Shown: positions 37,124 through 45,132 of the stretch, in pieces | How the letters are laid out: each line of letters begins with the position of its first letter | Numbering within the stretch: position 1 is the first letter of the stretch | Assembly (NCBI RefSeq): GCF_030503735.1 | Contig: NZ_CP073096.1 | Coordinates: 310,001-374,000, forward strand | Reading direction: 5' to 3' | Length of the DNA stretch: 64,000 nt | DNA from: Corynebacterium tuberculostearicum | Lineage (GTDB): Bacteria > Actinomycetota > Actinomycetes > Mycobacteriales > Mycobacteriaceae | Program-made: the position numbers and the translations under genes | The notes under the pieces: generated by a model | The model's input: the letters and a program-made list of their open reading frames with translations, nothing else | Told to the model about the DNA's origin: nothing | Databases searched by the model: none

Positions 37124-38314
37124 ATGGTAAACAAGATCCGCACCACCCATGTCGGCTCGCTGCCGCGCACCCCGGAGCTTCTGGAAGCTAACCTGAAACG
37201 CGAGGAGCTGCCAGCCGCGGAGTTTCAGGGAATTTTGGAGGCTGCGGTAGCAGACGTCGTCAAGCGGCAGCTCGATCTTGGCCTCGACATCATTAACGAG
37301 GGCGAGTATGGCCATATCACCTCTGGCGCGGTGGATTATGGCGCGTGGTGGAATTATTCGTTTAGCCGCCTGGGCGGGCTGACGATGACGGATACCGACC
37401 GCTGGGAATCGGCAGAGGTGGTGCGCTCCAAGCCGGGTGAGCCGCGGCTGACGTCGTTTATTGATCGCCGCGACCGCGCGTTGTTCTCGGAGGCCTATAA
37501 TGACCCGGATTCTGGCATCTTCACCGGCCGCGCCAAGGTGGCGAACCCAGAGTTCACCGGTCCTGTAACCTACATCGGCCAGGACGAGGTCGCCGCCGAT
37601 GTTCGCCTGCTTGCCGACGCCCTCCCAGCCGGCACCCCTGGCTTCATCGCCGCTCTGTCGCCTGGCTCGGCCGCGCGCCTGACCAACCGCTACTATGACA
37701 ATGAGCATGAGCTGCTTGCCGACGTCGGCCGCGCCATGCGCACCGAGTACCAGGCCATCACCGATGCTGGGCTTACTGTGCAATTCGACGCGCCTGACCT
37801 GGCCGAGGCTTGGGACCAAATCAACCCGGAGCCGTCGGTTGAGGACTTCCGTGGTTTTATCCGCGAGCGTATCGATGTCCTGAACGATTCCATCGCCGAC
37901 CTGCCTAAGGAACGAACGCGTCTGCATATCTGCTGGGGCTCCTGGCACGGCCCGCACGTTACCGACGTGCCATTTGCGGATATCATCGAAGAAATCCTGC
38001 GTGCCGAGGTAGGCGGTTTCTCCTTCGAGGCCGCTTCGCCGCGCCACGGGCACGAGTGGCGCGTCTGGCAAGACCACGCGTTGCCGGAAGGCACGGTGAT
38101 TTACCCGGGCGTGGCCTCGCACTCCACCAACGCGGTCGAGCATCCGCGCCTCGTGGCAGATCGCATCATTCAATTCGCCGAGGTAGTCGGCCCCGAAAAT
38201 GTTATCGCGTCGACTGATTGCGGTTTGGGCGGTCGCCTGCACCCTCAGATTGCATGGGCGAAGCTGCAATCCCTCGTGGAGGGCGCTGACATCGCTTCCC
38301 GCGAACTCTTCTAA
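37124..38314 (+). CDS. MetE-like cobalamin-independent methyltransferase (core domain only)
   Basis: A 396-residue protein related to the catalytic C-terminal half of MetE (COG0620). Zinc ligands look intact: HIC in LHICWGSWHGPH near residue 270, an Glu in FEAASPRHGHE near 305 and Cys in STDCGLGG near 366. The N-terminal half of classic MetE is missing, as in short MetE-like and epoxyalkane:CoM transferase-type proteins. GGAGG ribosome binding site before the ATG. The McbR-type site upstream puts it in sulphur metabolism. The methyl or alkyl donor is not known. Confidence 0.88.
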   Translation: MVNKIRTTHVGSLPRTPELLEANLKREELPAAEFQGILEAAVADVVKRQLDLGLDIINEGEYGHITSGAVDYGAWWNYSFSRLGGLTMTDTDRWESAEVVRSKPGEPRLTSFIDRRDRALFSEAYNDPDSGIFTGRAKVANPEFTGPVTYIGQDEVAADVRLLADALPAGTPGFIAALSPGSAARLTNRYYDNEHELLADVGRAMRTEYQAITDAGLTVQFDAPDLAEAWDQINPEPSVEDFRGFIRERIDVLNDSIADLPKERTRLHICWGSWHGPHVTDVPFADIIEEILRAEVGGFSFEAASPRHGHEWRVWQDHALPEGTVIYPGVASHSTNAVEHPRLVADRIIQFAEVVGPENVIASTDCGLGGRLHPQIAWAKLQSLVEGADIASRELF

Positions 38315-38321
38315 AACGCAC

Positions 38322-38355
38322 AAAGCCGCTCCGGAACTCCGGAGCGGCTCAATTA
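38322..38355. terminator. Bidirectional terminator
   Basis: AGCCGCTCCGG and CCGGAGCGGCT form a strong hairpin between the MetE-like gene and a convergent secreted-protein gene, followed by an AT-rich tail on both sides. Confidence 0.88.
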
Positions 38356-38363
38356 TTCAGAGC

Positions 38364-38849
38364 TTAGAAGTGCACGCCCAGCTGCTTGAGGGCATTCTTC
38401 ATCGGCTCTAGCACAGCCGGGTTCACCGTGGCAACCATATTGAAAGCTTGCAGCAGCGCAGCGACGAGGCTGGCGGCTACGGTCACCCAGCTCATGACCT
38501 CGAGGAATTTCTCCGGGGTAGAAGAGCCCCAAATAGGCAGACGCTCAAGTGCTTCGATTTGGCGCTGCTCCGCCTCTTGGCCCACGCAGTCCGGCTCCTT
38601 GGGCATGCCGGAAGAACCGTAGCCATTGGCAATGCCCTGCATAAGCTCCTGCGGGGTGCGGGCGGAAGAGCCGAGCTCGCCGTTCTCGATCTTCTTGAGG
38701 TGTTCTTCCTTCGCCTTATCGACCTCGGCCTGGCATTCAGCCGAGATGTGCTTCGGCTGCTCTTCAGCGGCAGAAGCGGTTGCTGGTGCGACGAGACCTG
38801 CTGCCACGGCGGTGGCGGCGACGAGCGAAGTGCTGAGACGGTTGCGCAT
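38364..38849 (-). CDS. Secreted protein, unknown function
   Basis: A 161-residue protein with a Sec signal peptide (about residues 1-28, cleavage after ASA), two cysteines (ECQAE, PDCVGQE) that could form a disulfide, and a hydrophobic stretch near residues 118-140 in the C-terminal part. There is no lipobox. The ATG follows AAAGGAGAA. Small Corynebacterium-specific secreted proteins of this kind exist, but I do not recognise the family. Confidence 0.75.
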   Translation of the reverse strand: MRNRLSTSLVAATAVAAGLVAPATASAAEEQPKHISAECQAEVDKAKEEHLKKIENGELGSSARTPQELMQGIANGYGSSGMPKEPDCVGQEAEQRQIEALERLPIWGSSTPEKFLEVMSWVTVAASLVAALLQAFNMVATVNPAVLEPMKNALKQLGVHF

Positions 38850-38911
38850 GGTTCTCCTTTAGAGTGAGAGGTATTAGCCTCAAATAATTTAGCAGGTAAA
38901 TCCCGGAAGGT

Positions 38912-40768
38912 CTATGGCAAAAGCTTGCGCACCTGCGCCGGCAACAGCGCGTAGAACTCGCTGACGGTCTTCGGCAGGAAGCCCAGCGCCCCGCCGATCA
39001 GGGCACCGAGACCTATCAAACCGGCCACGATTCCGATACCGGCGGCGACGCTGCTGCCGCTGCTGCTGTTGCTGGAACCGTTGGAGCTGCCGGATGCAGC
39101 AGGGGAGTCGGTGTCGTCGGCAAGCAGGTCCTTGACGGAGAACACGGTGGTGGTGCCGGACACCTCGTTGCCGGCGATAAGGAGGGCATCGTCGGTGGGG
39201 GAGTCTGCGGCGGGGACAAAGGCTAGGCCCTCGGGACCGAGGTCGCCGGCCAGGGTCGTGGCTGCGACATTATTTTCGTCATAGTCAACGGAAAAATCGC
39301 GATTATTGACGTAGGTGACAAACTTTGCCTCGGCAGGGGCGGTTACGTCGTAGACAAAGATGCCGCCCACGCGCTCTGCGCCGATGAAGGCGTAAGTGCG
39401 ATCGCCAACCTTGCCGATGGTCAGGGCTTCCGGCTCTGGTCCCTTGTTATCGGAGCGATCATCGAAATCCGGATCCTCATTATCGGCGTTGAAGTTAAGG
39501 CCGGGCATATCCTTGGTGACGTTTTCGAAGTCCGAACCGGAATCGAAGACGACGTTTCCCTCGGCATCGTAGATGCTAAAGGAACGCGAGCCATAGGAAT
39601 ACAGGCCGTCGAAGCATTCCTTTTCTTCGTTCCAGCCAGAAGCGTTGGTGAGCTTGAGGTTTCCAGCGAACTTCTTTTCCTCGATGCCCTCGGGAAGCTC
39701 GAGGTCATCGCAGACCTTGCCGTCCTTTACTAGGTCCTTGAGCTCTACTTCGTCGGTATAGCCTCCCCACTCGCGAGCATCGCCCTCGTTGGCGGTGGCG
39801 AAATAAGTCTGGCCTCCTGCCTCGAAGGCGCCGATGGAGTCCGGCATGGACAGGCCCTTGACCGGGATGGTGCGCAGCTCAGCAACGTCATCCTTATTGG
39901 ACGGATCCAGCGGCACCTTGGAGTGGTCTGCCATATGGGCGGGGATAACCTGTTCTACGGTGGCGGACTCGATATCGATGACCGCGATGGCGTTGTTTTC
40001 CTGCAACGTGGCATAGGCTTTGCCGTCCGCAGAGGAAATGTATTCCGGCTCAAAGTCCCGCGAGGGCAGGTTGTGGTGCTCGGAGGGGCCGAAGACGCGG
40101 ATTGAAGGGTCGAGGTCGGCGGTGTCAAAGGCGGTGAAGCCGGCCGTGTGGACGTCGTTAAGCGCGGGCGCCGCGACGTCCGCGGGCAGGCTGATGACGG
40201 AAATGGAGCCCTCTGGGTCCTTGAGGTAGGCGGTGCCCTCGGCGTTGAGGGCGTCGGAAGGCTCGCCCTCGTTGGCTACCAGCGCGTGGCGGCCGTCGGC
40301 GGTGAGGTGTACGTTATCGGGCAGCGCACCCACGCCCACGCGTCCGAGCTCCTGGCCGGTTGCGGCGTTGAAGAACAGCGCCTCGCCGTTGTCGTTTTTA
40401 TCCGCCTGCTGTACCGCGGCGACGGCCAGGCCATCGGGGCGCACGGCCACAGAGTTGATTTCCTTGTCCCCGCCGGCGGAGATGGCGCCGATCTTTTGCG
40501 GCTGGGTGGGATCGGAGGCGTCGAGGATATCTATCTCACCGGAGCGCGCATTGACGGTGAGGACGCGCTGGGACGCGGCGTGGTAGGCGACGATTTCGGC
40601 GGCGGATTTACCCAGCACGCCGGATTCATGGGAACCAATGGGGGTCAGCTGCAGTGCAGCATTGGGCGCGGAGTGCTCCAGCACGTTATCTACGATGTGG
40701 GCGTGCGCGGCAGGGGCGCAGGCGAGGACGAGCGAAGAGGTAACGCAGAGAGAGATGCGTTTAAGCAT
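38912..40768 (-). CDS. Choice-of-anchor I-type secreted protein with C-terminal anchor
   Basis: A 618-residue exported protein. The signal peptide ends at about residue 23 (AHA). The body resembles choice-of-anchor I beta-propeller proteins: repeated IDILDASDPTQP, NSVAVRPDGLAVAAV and FATANEGDAREWGG blocks. A Ser/Gly/Asn-rich stretch is then followed by a membrane segment near residues 578-600 and a short tail. The frame is open upstream, but ATG 40768 (MLKRISLCVTSS) has GAAAGGAAAAACT as ribosome binding site. Catalysis is not proven for this family. PHO-box-like repeats lie upstream. Confidence 0.8.
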   Translation of the reverse strand: MLKRISLCVTSSLVLACAPAAHAHIVDNVLEHSAPNAALQLTPIGSHESGVLGKSAAEIVAYHAASQRVLTVNARSGEIDILDASDPTQPQKIGAISAGGDKEINSVAVRPDGLAVAAVQQADKNDNGEALFFNAATGQELGRVGVGALPDNVHLTADGRHALVANEGEPSDALNAEGTAYLKDPEGSISVISLPADVAAPALNDVHTAGFTAFDTADLDPSIRVFGPSEHHNLPSRDFEPEYISSADGKAYATLQENNAIAVIDIESATVEQVIPAHMADHSKVPLDPSNKDDVAELRTIPVKGLSMPDSIGAFEAGGQTYFATANEGDAREWGGYTDEVELKDLVKDGKVCDDLELPEGIEEKKFAGNLKLTNASGWNEEKECFDGLYSYGSRSFSIYDAEGNVVFDSGSDFENVTKDMPGLNFNADNEDPDFDDRSDNKGPEPEALTIGKVGDRTYAFIGAERVGGIFVYDVTAPAEAKFVTYVNNRDFSVDYDENNVAATTLAGDLGPEGLAFVPAADSPTDDALLIAGNEVSGTTTVFSVKDLLADDTDSPAASGSSNGSSNSSSGSSVAAGIGIVAGLIGLGALIGGALGFLPKTVSEFYALLPAQVRKLLP

Positions 40769-40831
40769 AGTTTTTCCTTTCTTGTGGTTATGTCCACTAT
40801 TGCTGATGTAGGTAACGGTGCAACTAAAGGA

Positions 40832-40850
40832 CAGTGAATTTCCAGTGAAT
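40832..40850. promoter_or_regulatory. 11-base-spaced direct repeats (PHO-box-like)
   Basis: CAGTGAAT occurs at 40832-40839 and 40843-40850, an 11-base period; on the minus strand this reads ATTCACTG twice. Direct repeats at this spacing are typical of PhoB/PhoP/RegX3-type regulators. The site is 64-82 bases before the anchored protein gene and near the ilvA -35 region. Confidence 0.4.
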
Positions 40851-40853
40851 GGG

Positions 40854-40859
40854 TAGACT
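40854..40859 (+). promoter_or_regulatory. Candidate -10 box for leaderless ilvA
   Basis: TAGACT ends eight bases before the ATG at 40868; no ribosome binding site is present. Confidence 0.45.
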
Positions 40860-40867
40860 GTCAAGAC

Positions 40868-42136
40868 ATGACTGATTCGACCATCCATGCATCCGATATC
40901 CAGCAGGCGCAGGCGCGGATTAGCTCGGAAATCGCCCCGACTCCGCTGCAATATTGCGCCCGGCTGTCGGCCGAGACCGGCTGCGAGGTCTACCTCAAGC
41001 GGGAGGACCTGCAGGACGTGCGCTCCTATAAGATTCGCGGCGCATTAAACGGCATGTCGAATCTGCCGCAAGAGCAGCGGGGCCGGGGAATTGTCACGGC
41101 GTCGGCCGGCAATCATGCGCAAGGCGTGGCCTATGCTTGCCGCACGATGGGCATCGTCGGCAAGATTTTTGTGCCGGAACCCACGCCGATGCAAAAGCGC
41201 GACCGCATCTTGGTCCACGGCGGCGACCAAGTGGAATTGGTGGTGGTGGGCGCCAACTTCGATGAGGCAGCTGCCGCCGCGCATGCCGACGCCGCCGAGC
41301 GCGACGCCGCCTTCATCGAGCCTTTCGACGCCCGCGACACCATCACCGGACAAGGCACCGTCGCGGCGGAGGTCTTGGCGCAGCTTTCGGCCAAGGGCAA
41401 GTCGCTCGATACCATCGTCGTTCCCGTGGGAGGAGGCGGTCTGATTTCCGGAATTTCCTCCTATATGGCGGACATGGCGCCGCAAACCCGGGTGGTGGGC
41501 ATGGAACCGGAGGGGGCGGCGTCGCTAAGAGCGGCGTTTGACCATGGCGGGCCGGTAACGCTAGAAGACGTCGACCCCTTTGTGGATGGTGCCGCCGTGA
41601 AACGCTTGGGCAGGCTGCCGTATGAGATTTTGGAAGCCAATCGCGAGCGGTTGAGCTTTGACACCGTGTCCGAGGGCGCGGTGTGTACGGATCTGCTCAA
41701 CCTCTATCAAAATGAGGGCATCATTGCGGAGCCGGCCGGTGCGTTGTCGGTAGCGGGCCTGCACCAACTGGACCTGCAGCCCGGTTCGACGGTGGTGTGC
41801 GTAATTTCTGGCGGCAATAATGACGTGCTGCGTTACGCCGAGATCATGGAGCGCTCTTTAGTCCACCGCGGCTTGAAGCATTATTTCCTAGTGAACTTCC
41901 CCCAGGAGCCGGGCCAGCTGCGCCACTTCTTGCAAGAGATTTTGGGCCCGACCGATGACATCACGCTCTTTGAGTACCTAAAGCGCAATAACAGGGAAAC
42001 CGGCGCTGCGCTGGTAGGCCTGCAGCTTAGCCGCGCCGAGGACCTCGACGGACTGTTAGGCCGCATGGGCGAATCCAAGATCTCCGTGCAGTACCTTAAG
42101 CCCGGCACCCCCGAGTATGAATTCCTCGTGGCGTGA
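40868..42136 (+). CDS. ilvA: Threonine dehydratase (threonine ammonia-lyase)
   Basis: IlvA converts threonine to 2-oxobutyrate and ammonia, the first step of isoleucine synthesis. The PLP lysine is in RSYKIRGALNGM near residue 55, with the serine/threonine loop TASAGNHAQG near residue 77 and the phosphate loop VGGGGL near residue 187. The C-terminal part (about residues 330-422) is the ACT-like regulatory domain with FLVNFPQEPGQLRHF, so feedback by isoleucine is likely. The downstream YigZ start overlaps its stop codon. Confidence 0.95.
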   Translation: MTDSTIHASDIQQAQARISSEIAPTPLQYCARLSAETGCEVYLKREDLQDVRSYKIRGALNGMSNLPQEQRGRGIVTASAGNHAQGVAYACRTMGIVGKIFVPEPTPMQKRDRILVHGGDQVELVVVGANFDEAAAAAHADAAERDAAFIEPFDARDTITGQGTVAAEVLAQLSAKGKSLDTIVVPVGGGGLISGISSYMADMAPQTRVVGMEPEGAASLRAAFDHGGPVTLEDVDPFVDGAAVKRLGRLPYEILEANRERLSFDTVSEGAVCTDLLNLYQNEGIIAEPAGALSVAGLHQLDLQPGSTVVCVISGGNNDVLRYAEIMERSLVHRGLKHYFLVNFPQEPGQLRHFLQEILGPTDDITLFEYLKRNNRETGAALVGLQLSRAEDLDGLLGRMGESKISVQYLKPGTPEYEFLVA

Positions 42137-42774
42137 TGCAGGAGTCTTATCTTCGCCCGGTAGGGCAGGTCGAACACGAAATTGAGATTAAACGTTCCCG
42201 GTTCATAACTCTCATAGGCCGCGTAACTAACGAGGAAGAGGCCCGCGCGTTTATCGACGCCGCCCGCAGCCGCTTTGCCGACGCCCGCCACCACTGCTCC
42301 GCTTACGTCTACCACGTCGATGGCGCGAACCCAGTGGAGCGCTCCTCCGATGATGGTGAGCCCTCCGGTACGGCCGGCAAGCCGATGCTGGATGTGGTGA
42401 AGGGTTCCGGCATGCTCGATATATGCGCGGTGGTCGTGCGCTACTTCGGCGGCATCAAGCTGGGCGCCGGCGGGCTGGTGCATGCCTATGGCGGCGCGGT
42501 GAGCGAGGCCATGGAGAAGGTACGCGCGGTAACCAGGGCGCGCCGGGAGCTTTATGCGGTGGAGTGTCCACACGCGACGGCCGGGCGCGTGGAAGCGGAC
42601 CTGCGCGGGCGTGGCTATGAGATAATCGATACCGCGTATGCGACCGCGGTGACCTTTACCGTGGCCGTGCGCCCGGGTGGGCTGGAAGAGCTGGAAGCTA
42701 CGCTGGCAGCGATCTCGCAAGGCCAGCTCGAGGCGGCAGAAGCTGGCAGCGCGTGGGTTGAGGTAGGATCCTGA
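42136..42774 (+). CDS. YigZ/IMPACT family protein
   Basis: A 212-residue protein of the YigZ (UPF0029/IMPACT) family. The conserved region reads RSSDDGEPSGTAGKPML then VRYFGGIKLGAGGL near residue 100. Members are predicted regulators of translation or RNA-binding proteins; the molecular role is unclear. The ATG at 42136 overlaps the ilvA stop by one base (TGATG); GTG at 42133 is an alternative. Coupling to ilvA is likely. Confidence 0.85.
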   Translation: MQESYLRPVGQVEHEIEIKRSRFITLIGRVTNEEEARAFIDAARSRFADARHHCSAYVYHVDGANPVERSSDDGEPSGTAGKPMLDVVKGSGMLDICAVVVRYFGGIKLGAGGLVHAYGGAVSEAMEKVRAVTRARRELYAVECPHATAGRVEADLRGRGYEIIDTAYATAVTFTVAVRPGGLEELEATLAAISQGQLEAAEAGSAWVEVGS

Positions 42775-42776
42775 CC

Positions 42777-43016
42777 ATGAGTATGCAGCAGCGACCGAAT
42801 AACCCTATTGCGCAGCGCAAGCAGCAGGTGCGAAAGCACTCCCGCAACGCCGCTGTATGCGTGGCCGGCGGCCTCGGCGTGGGCGCAGTGCTGGGTGCGC
42901 TATCGGCTAGTTTCTGGGCCTGGATGTTGGTGGGCGCCATCGTCGCCGTGGTGGGTGGTGGCTATAACTGGCTGAAGATCCAGAAGATCGTCAACGAGAA
43001 CCACAACCAGTACTAA
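42777..43016 (+). CDS. Small membrane protein, unknown function
   Basis: A 79-residue protein with a basic N-terminus and two hydrophobic segments (about residues 26-44 and 46-64) and a polar tail (QKIVNENHNQY). It starts two bases after the YigZ stop and ends directly before the S4-domain gene, so it is part of the ilvA transcript. I do not recognise a family. Confidence 0.7.
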   Translation: MSMQQRPNNPIAQRKQQVRKHSRNAAVCVAGGLGVGAVLGALSASFWAWMLVGAIVAVVGGGYNWLKIQKIVNENHNQY

Positions 43017-43406
43017 ATGCCGGCACCGCAACCTAGCGGCCGCCCCGTCCGGATTGATGCCTGGGTGTGGGCCGTCCGCATGTTTAAAACCCGATCCGCA
43101 GCCGCGACGGCCGTGCGCGCCGGGCACGTAAAGATCAACGGCGAGGCCGTCAAGCCCTCCCAGCAGGTGGTGCCGGGCGACCGCGTGCGCGTATGGCGAA
43201 ACCACCACGAGCACGATCTCGAGGTTTTGGCGACCGTGGCCAAGCGCGTGGGCGCGCCCGTGGCGCGCACTTGCTATACAGATCACGCGCCACCGTCGCC
43301 GCCTAAGGAGTTTATGCCGTCGGTTCCCGTGCGCCCACGCGGTGCCGGCCGGCCGACGAAGAAGGAACGCCGCGATATGGAGAAATTCCGCGGCGGTTTC
43401 CGGTAA
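43017..43406 (+). CDS. S4-domain RNA-binding protein (Hsp15/HslR type)
   Basis: A 129-residue protein with an S4 domain at the N-terminus (RIDAWVWAVRMFKTRSAA, then GHVKINGEAVKPSQQVVPGDRV) and a basic C-terminal tail rich in proline, arginine and lysine. E. coli Hsp15 binds 50S subunits with a stuck peptidyl-tRNA; the same role is plausible here. It is the last gene of the ilvA unit and abuts the preceding gene. Confidence 0.85.
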   Translation: MPAPQPSGRPVRIDAWVWAVRMFKTRSAAATAVRAGHVKINGEAVKPSQQVVPGDRVRVWRNHHEHDLEVLATVAKRVGAPVARTCYTDHAPPSPPKEFMPSVPVRPRGAGRPTKKERRDMEKFRGGFR

Positions 43407-43428
43407 GTTACCGAAACATACTGGGCGG

Positions 43429-44427
43429 CTAGTGGGCAGCGCGCAGGGCTTTCAGGCGCGCGATAAGCCGCCGCTTGCGGCCCGGGCGGTCGCCGGATTC
43501 GGCAGTGGTCTCGATATGTTGCTTACCAAACTTATTGAGCAGGAGGTCGTCGATAAGCCGCACCTGGCCGGGACGGAAGCGGTAGCGCATGGCGTCGTGG
43601 ACGTGGGCAATGGCGTCGTCGTCAAGCAGCTGCTCTAGCTGGCTCAAGTGGCGAACGCCGTTTTGCTCCAATAGCTCCGCGAGGAATCGGTAGTGCTCCG
43701 AGCGCGAGAGAGGGAAGCGGTTGCCCAAGATGATGGCGAGTACGCCCGGCAAGGTTTCGGCGGTAAGCTCGACGTCTTGGTCGGTCTCAGTATCCGGGGC
43801 CTTGAGCGCGGCGATCTCGTCGAATTGCTGGTCTGCAAGTTCGATAAGCCCCGCGGCCAGGGTAAACAGGCGGTCAACTTCCGGCGAGGGCGGGTTCGGT
43901 CCCTGCTTATAGCGGATATCGTGCTCAAACTCCGCCCATGCGTGCTGCAGGACGGTGCGAATTTGCACCTCAAAGGTCCAGCCCACGTAGGCGGCGAGCT
44001 CTTCCATCGCAGCCGCGCTATCTTCGGTCACGGTAAGCACCAGGTGGTGGGAGCCGTAGCCAAAGCCACCGGAAATGCGGGTCTCGGCCGCTTTGTCAAC
44101 GGAGCGTTCAACCTTAAAGGATTCACCGAAAACGTCTAGGGCTTCTGGAATTGCGGTGGAGTGATACAGGGTGACGCGCACTCCCATGACGTCGTGAATC
44201 TCGTCCCACGGCTGTGGATAGACAAAATCGCCGTTCTCGCCGCGCTTTTTGGCCTTCGCCTTCAGCGAGGGCCAAGTCTTAACACGGGTCGAGACCCGAT
44301 CGAAGATGATGCCGGCGTCATTGAGTAGGTCCTCGATGGCGGTGCGGAAATCCACCGCGGCGGTGGGGTGGCTGCGTGCCCAGTCATGGTACTGATTGCT
44401 CAGCCGCGACATCCTATTTTCCGGCAT
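43429..44427 (-). CDS. RelA/SpoT-domain (p)ppGpp synthetase, small alarmone type
   Basis: A 332-residue protein with a RelA/SpoT synthetase domain and no HD hydrolase or TGS domain, so a small alarmone synthetase. The ATP-site RVKTWPSLKAKAKK is near residue 47, IHDVMGVRV near 77 and FEVQIRTVLQHAWAEFEHDIRY near residue 150. The G-loop region reads SGGFGYGSHHLVL, a variant of the usual DYI-PK-GYRSLH block, so nucleotide preference may differ. C. glutamicum has two such proteins, one active (RelS) and one not; which this matches is not certain. AAAGGAG precedes the ATG. Confidence 0.85.
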   Translation of the reverse strand: MPENRMSRLSNQYHDWARSHPTAAVDFRTAIEDLLNDAGIIFDRVSTRVKTWPSLKAKAKKRGENGDFVYPQPWDEIHDVMGVRVTLYHSTAIPEALDVFGESFKVERSVDKAAETRISGGFGYGSHHLVLTVTEDSAAAMEELAAYVGWTFEVQIRTVLQHAWAEFEHDIRYKQGPNPPSPEVDRLFTLAAGLIELADQQFDEIAALKAPDTETDQDVELTAETLPGVLAIILGNRFPLSRSEHYRFLAELLEQNGVRHLSQLEQLLDDDAIAHVHDAMRYRFRPGQVRLIDDLLLNKFGKQHIETTAESGDRPGRKRRLIARLKALRAAH

Positions 44428-44437
44428 GGTGCTCCTT

Positions 44438-45055
44438 TCATAACTCCCGCGGGAATCCGTTAGACCATACTAGCGGGCGTGGGTGGAGCACAGTGCGATG
44501 GCGCGGCACACGCGCGACGGCGTCGGCAGCCAGCCGGCGGGCATAGGGATCCGGCAGGTGCGCAAAAGCAAAGAGCGTGGCGGAGTCCGGCACCAGGTAG
44601 GTCAGTGAGTGCGATCGCAGGAGCCGGCGCATGTGCTTATCCAGCACGGTGAAAGTCTCTGGATGAGCAATCCAAGAGGAAATCGGCGCGCCGTGGGAGC
44701 GGACCTGCAGGCCGCCGAAACGGGCGGCGGAGGGAAGCTCGCAGGCCGCAGGACGGGTCCAAAAGCGCAGGCCTTGTGAATCGAGGGCGGCGCGCTGCAG
44801 GTTATGCGAGGCGTGGTTCCACGCACGGCGCGCGGAGACATCCATGTCGGCGAGGCCGCGGTGACTGAGCCGGCGAAAGGTCTGCTTGCCGGGAAAGACT
44901 AGCGCCATGGACAGGCTGGGGGAGAGCTGGATGGTGGCGAGGGAGTCGCAAAAGCCGTCGTCAGAAAGCCGCTGTTCTTTCAGCCACGAGCGGGCGAAGA
45001 GGGCCGGCAGCAGGTTTGCAGTGGTGGGGCGAGGCGGGCGCAGGGCGACGGTCAC
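44438..45055 (-). CDS. Unknown protein next to the alarmone synthetase
   Basis: A 205-residue soluble protein with many arginines and histidines and no recognisable domain or signal peptide. It starts with GTG 45055 behind GGAGAA and ends ten bases before the alarmone synthetase start, so the two form a likely operon. Local features: LSMALVFPGKQTFRRLSHRG in the first third and LHPRPLVWSNGFPREL at the end. No function can be assigned. Confidence 0.65.
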   Translation of the reverse strand: MTVALRPPRPTTANLLPALFARSWLKEQRLSDDGFCDSLATIQLSPSLSMALVFPGKQTFRRLSHRGLADMDVSARRAWNHASHNLQRAALDSQGLRFWTRPAACELPSAARFGGLQVRSHGAPISSWIAHPETFTVLDKHMRRLLRSHSLTYLVPDSATLFAFAHLPDPYARRLAADAVARVPRHRTVLHPRPLVWSNGFPREL

Positions 45056-45132
45056 GGCGGGTTCTCCAGGAACGGTAGGAAGTGGTCGCCTTTATTGGAC
45101 TGGAGAAACTGCCGTTTGGTTCCCGGGTAAGC

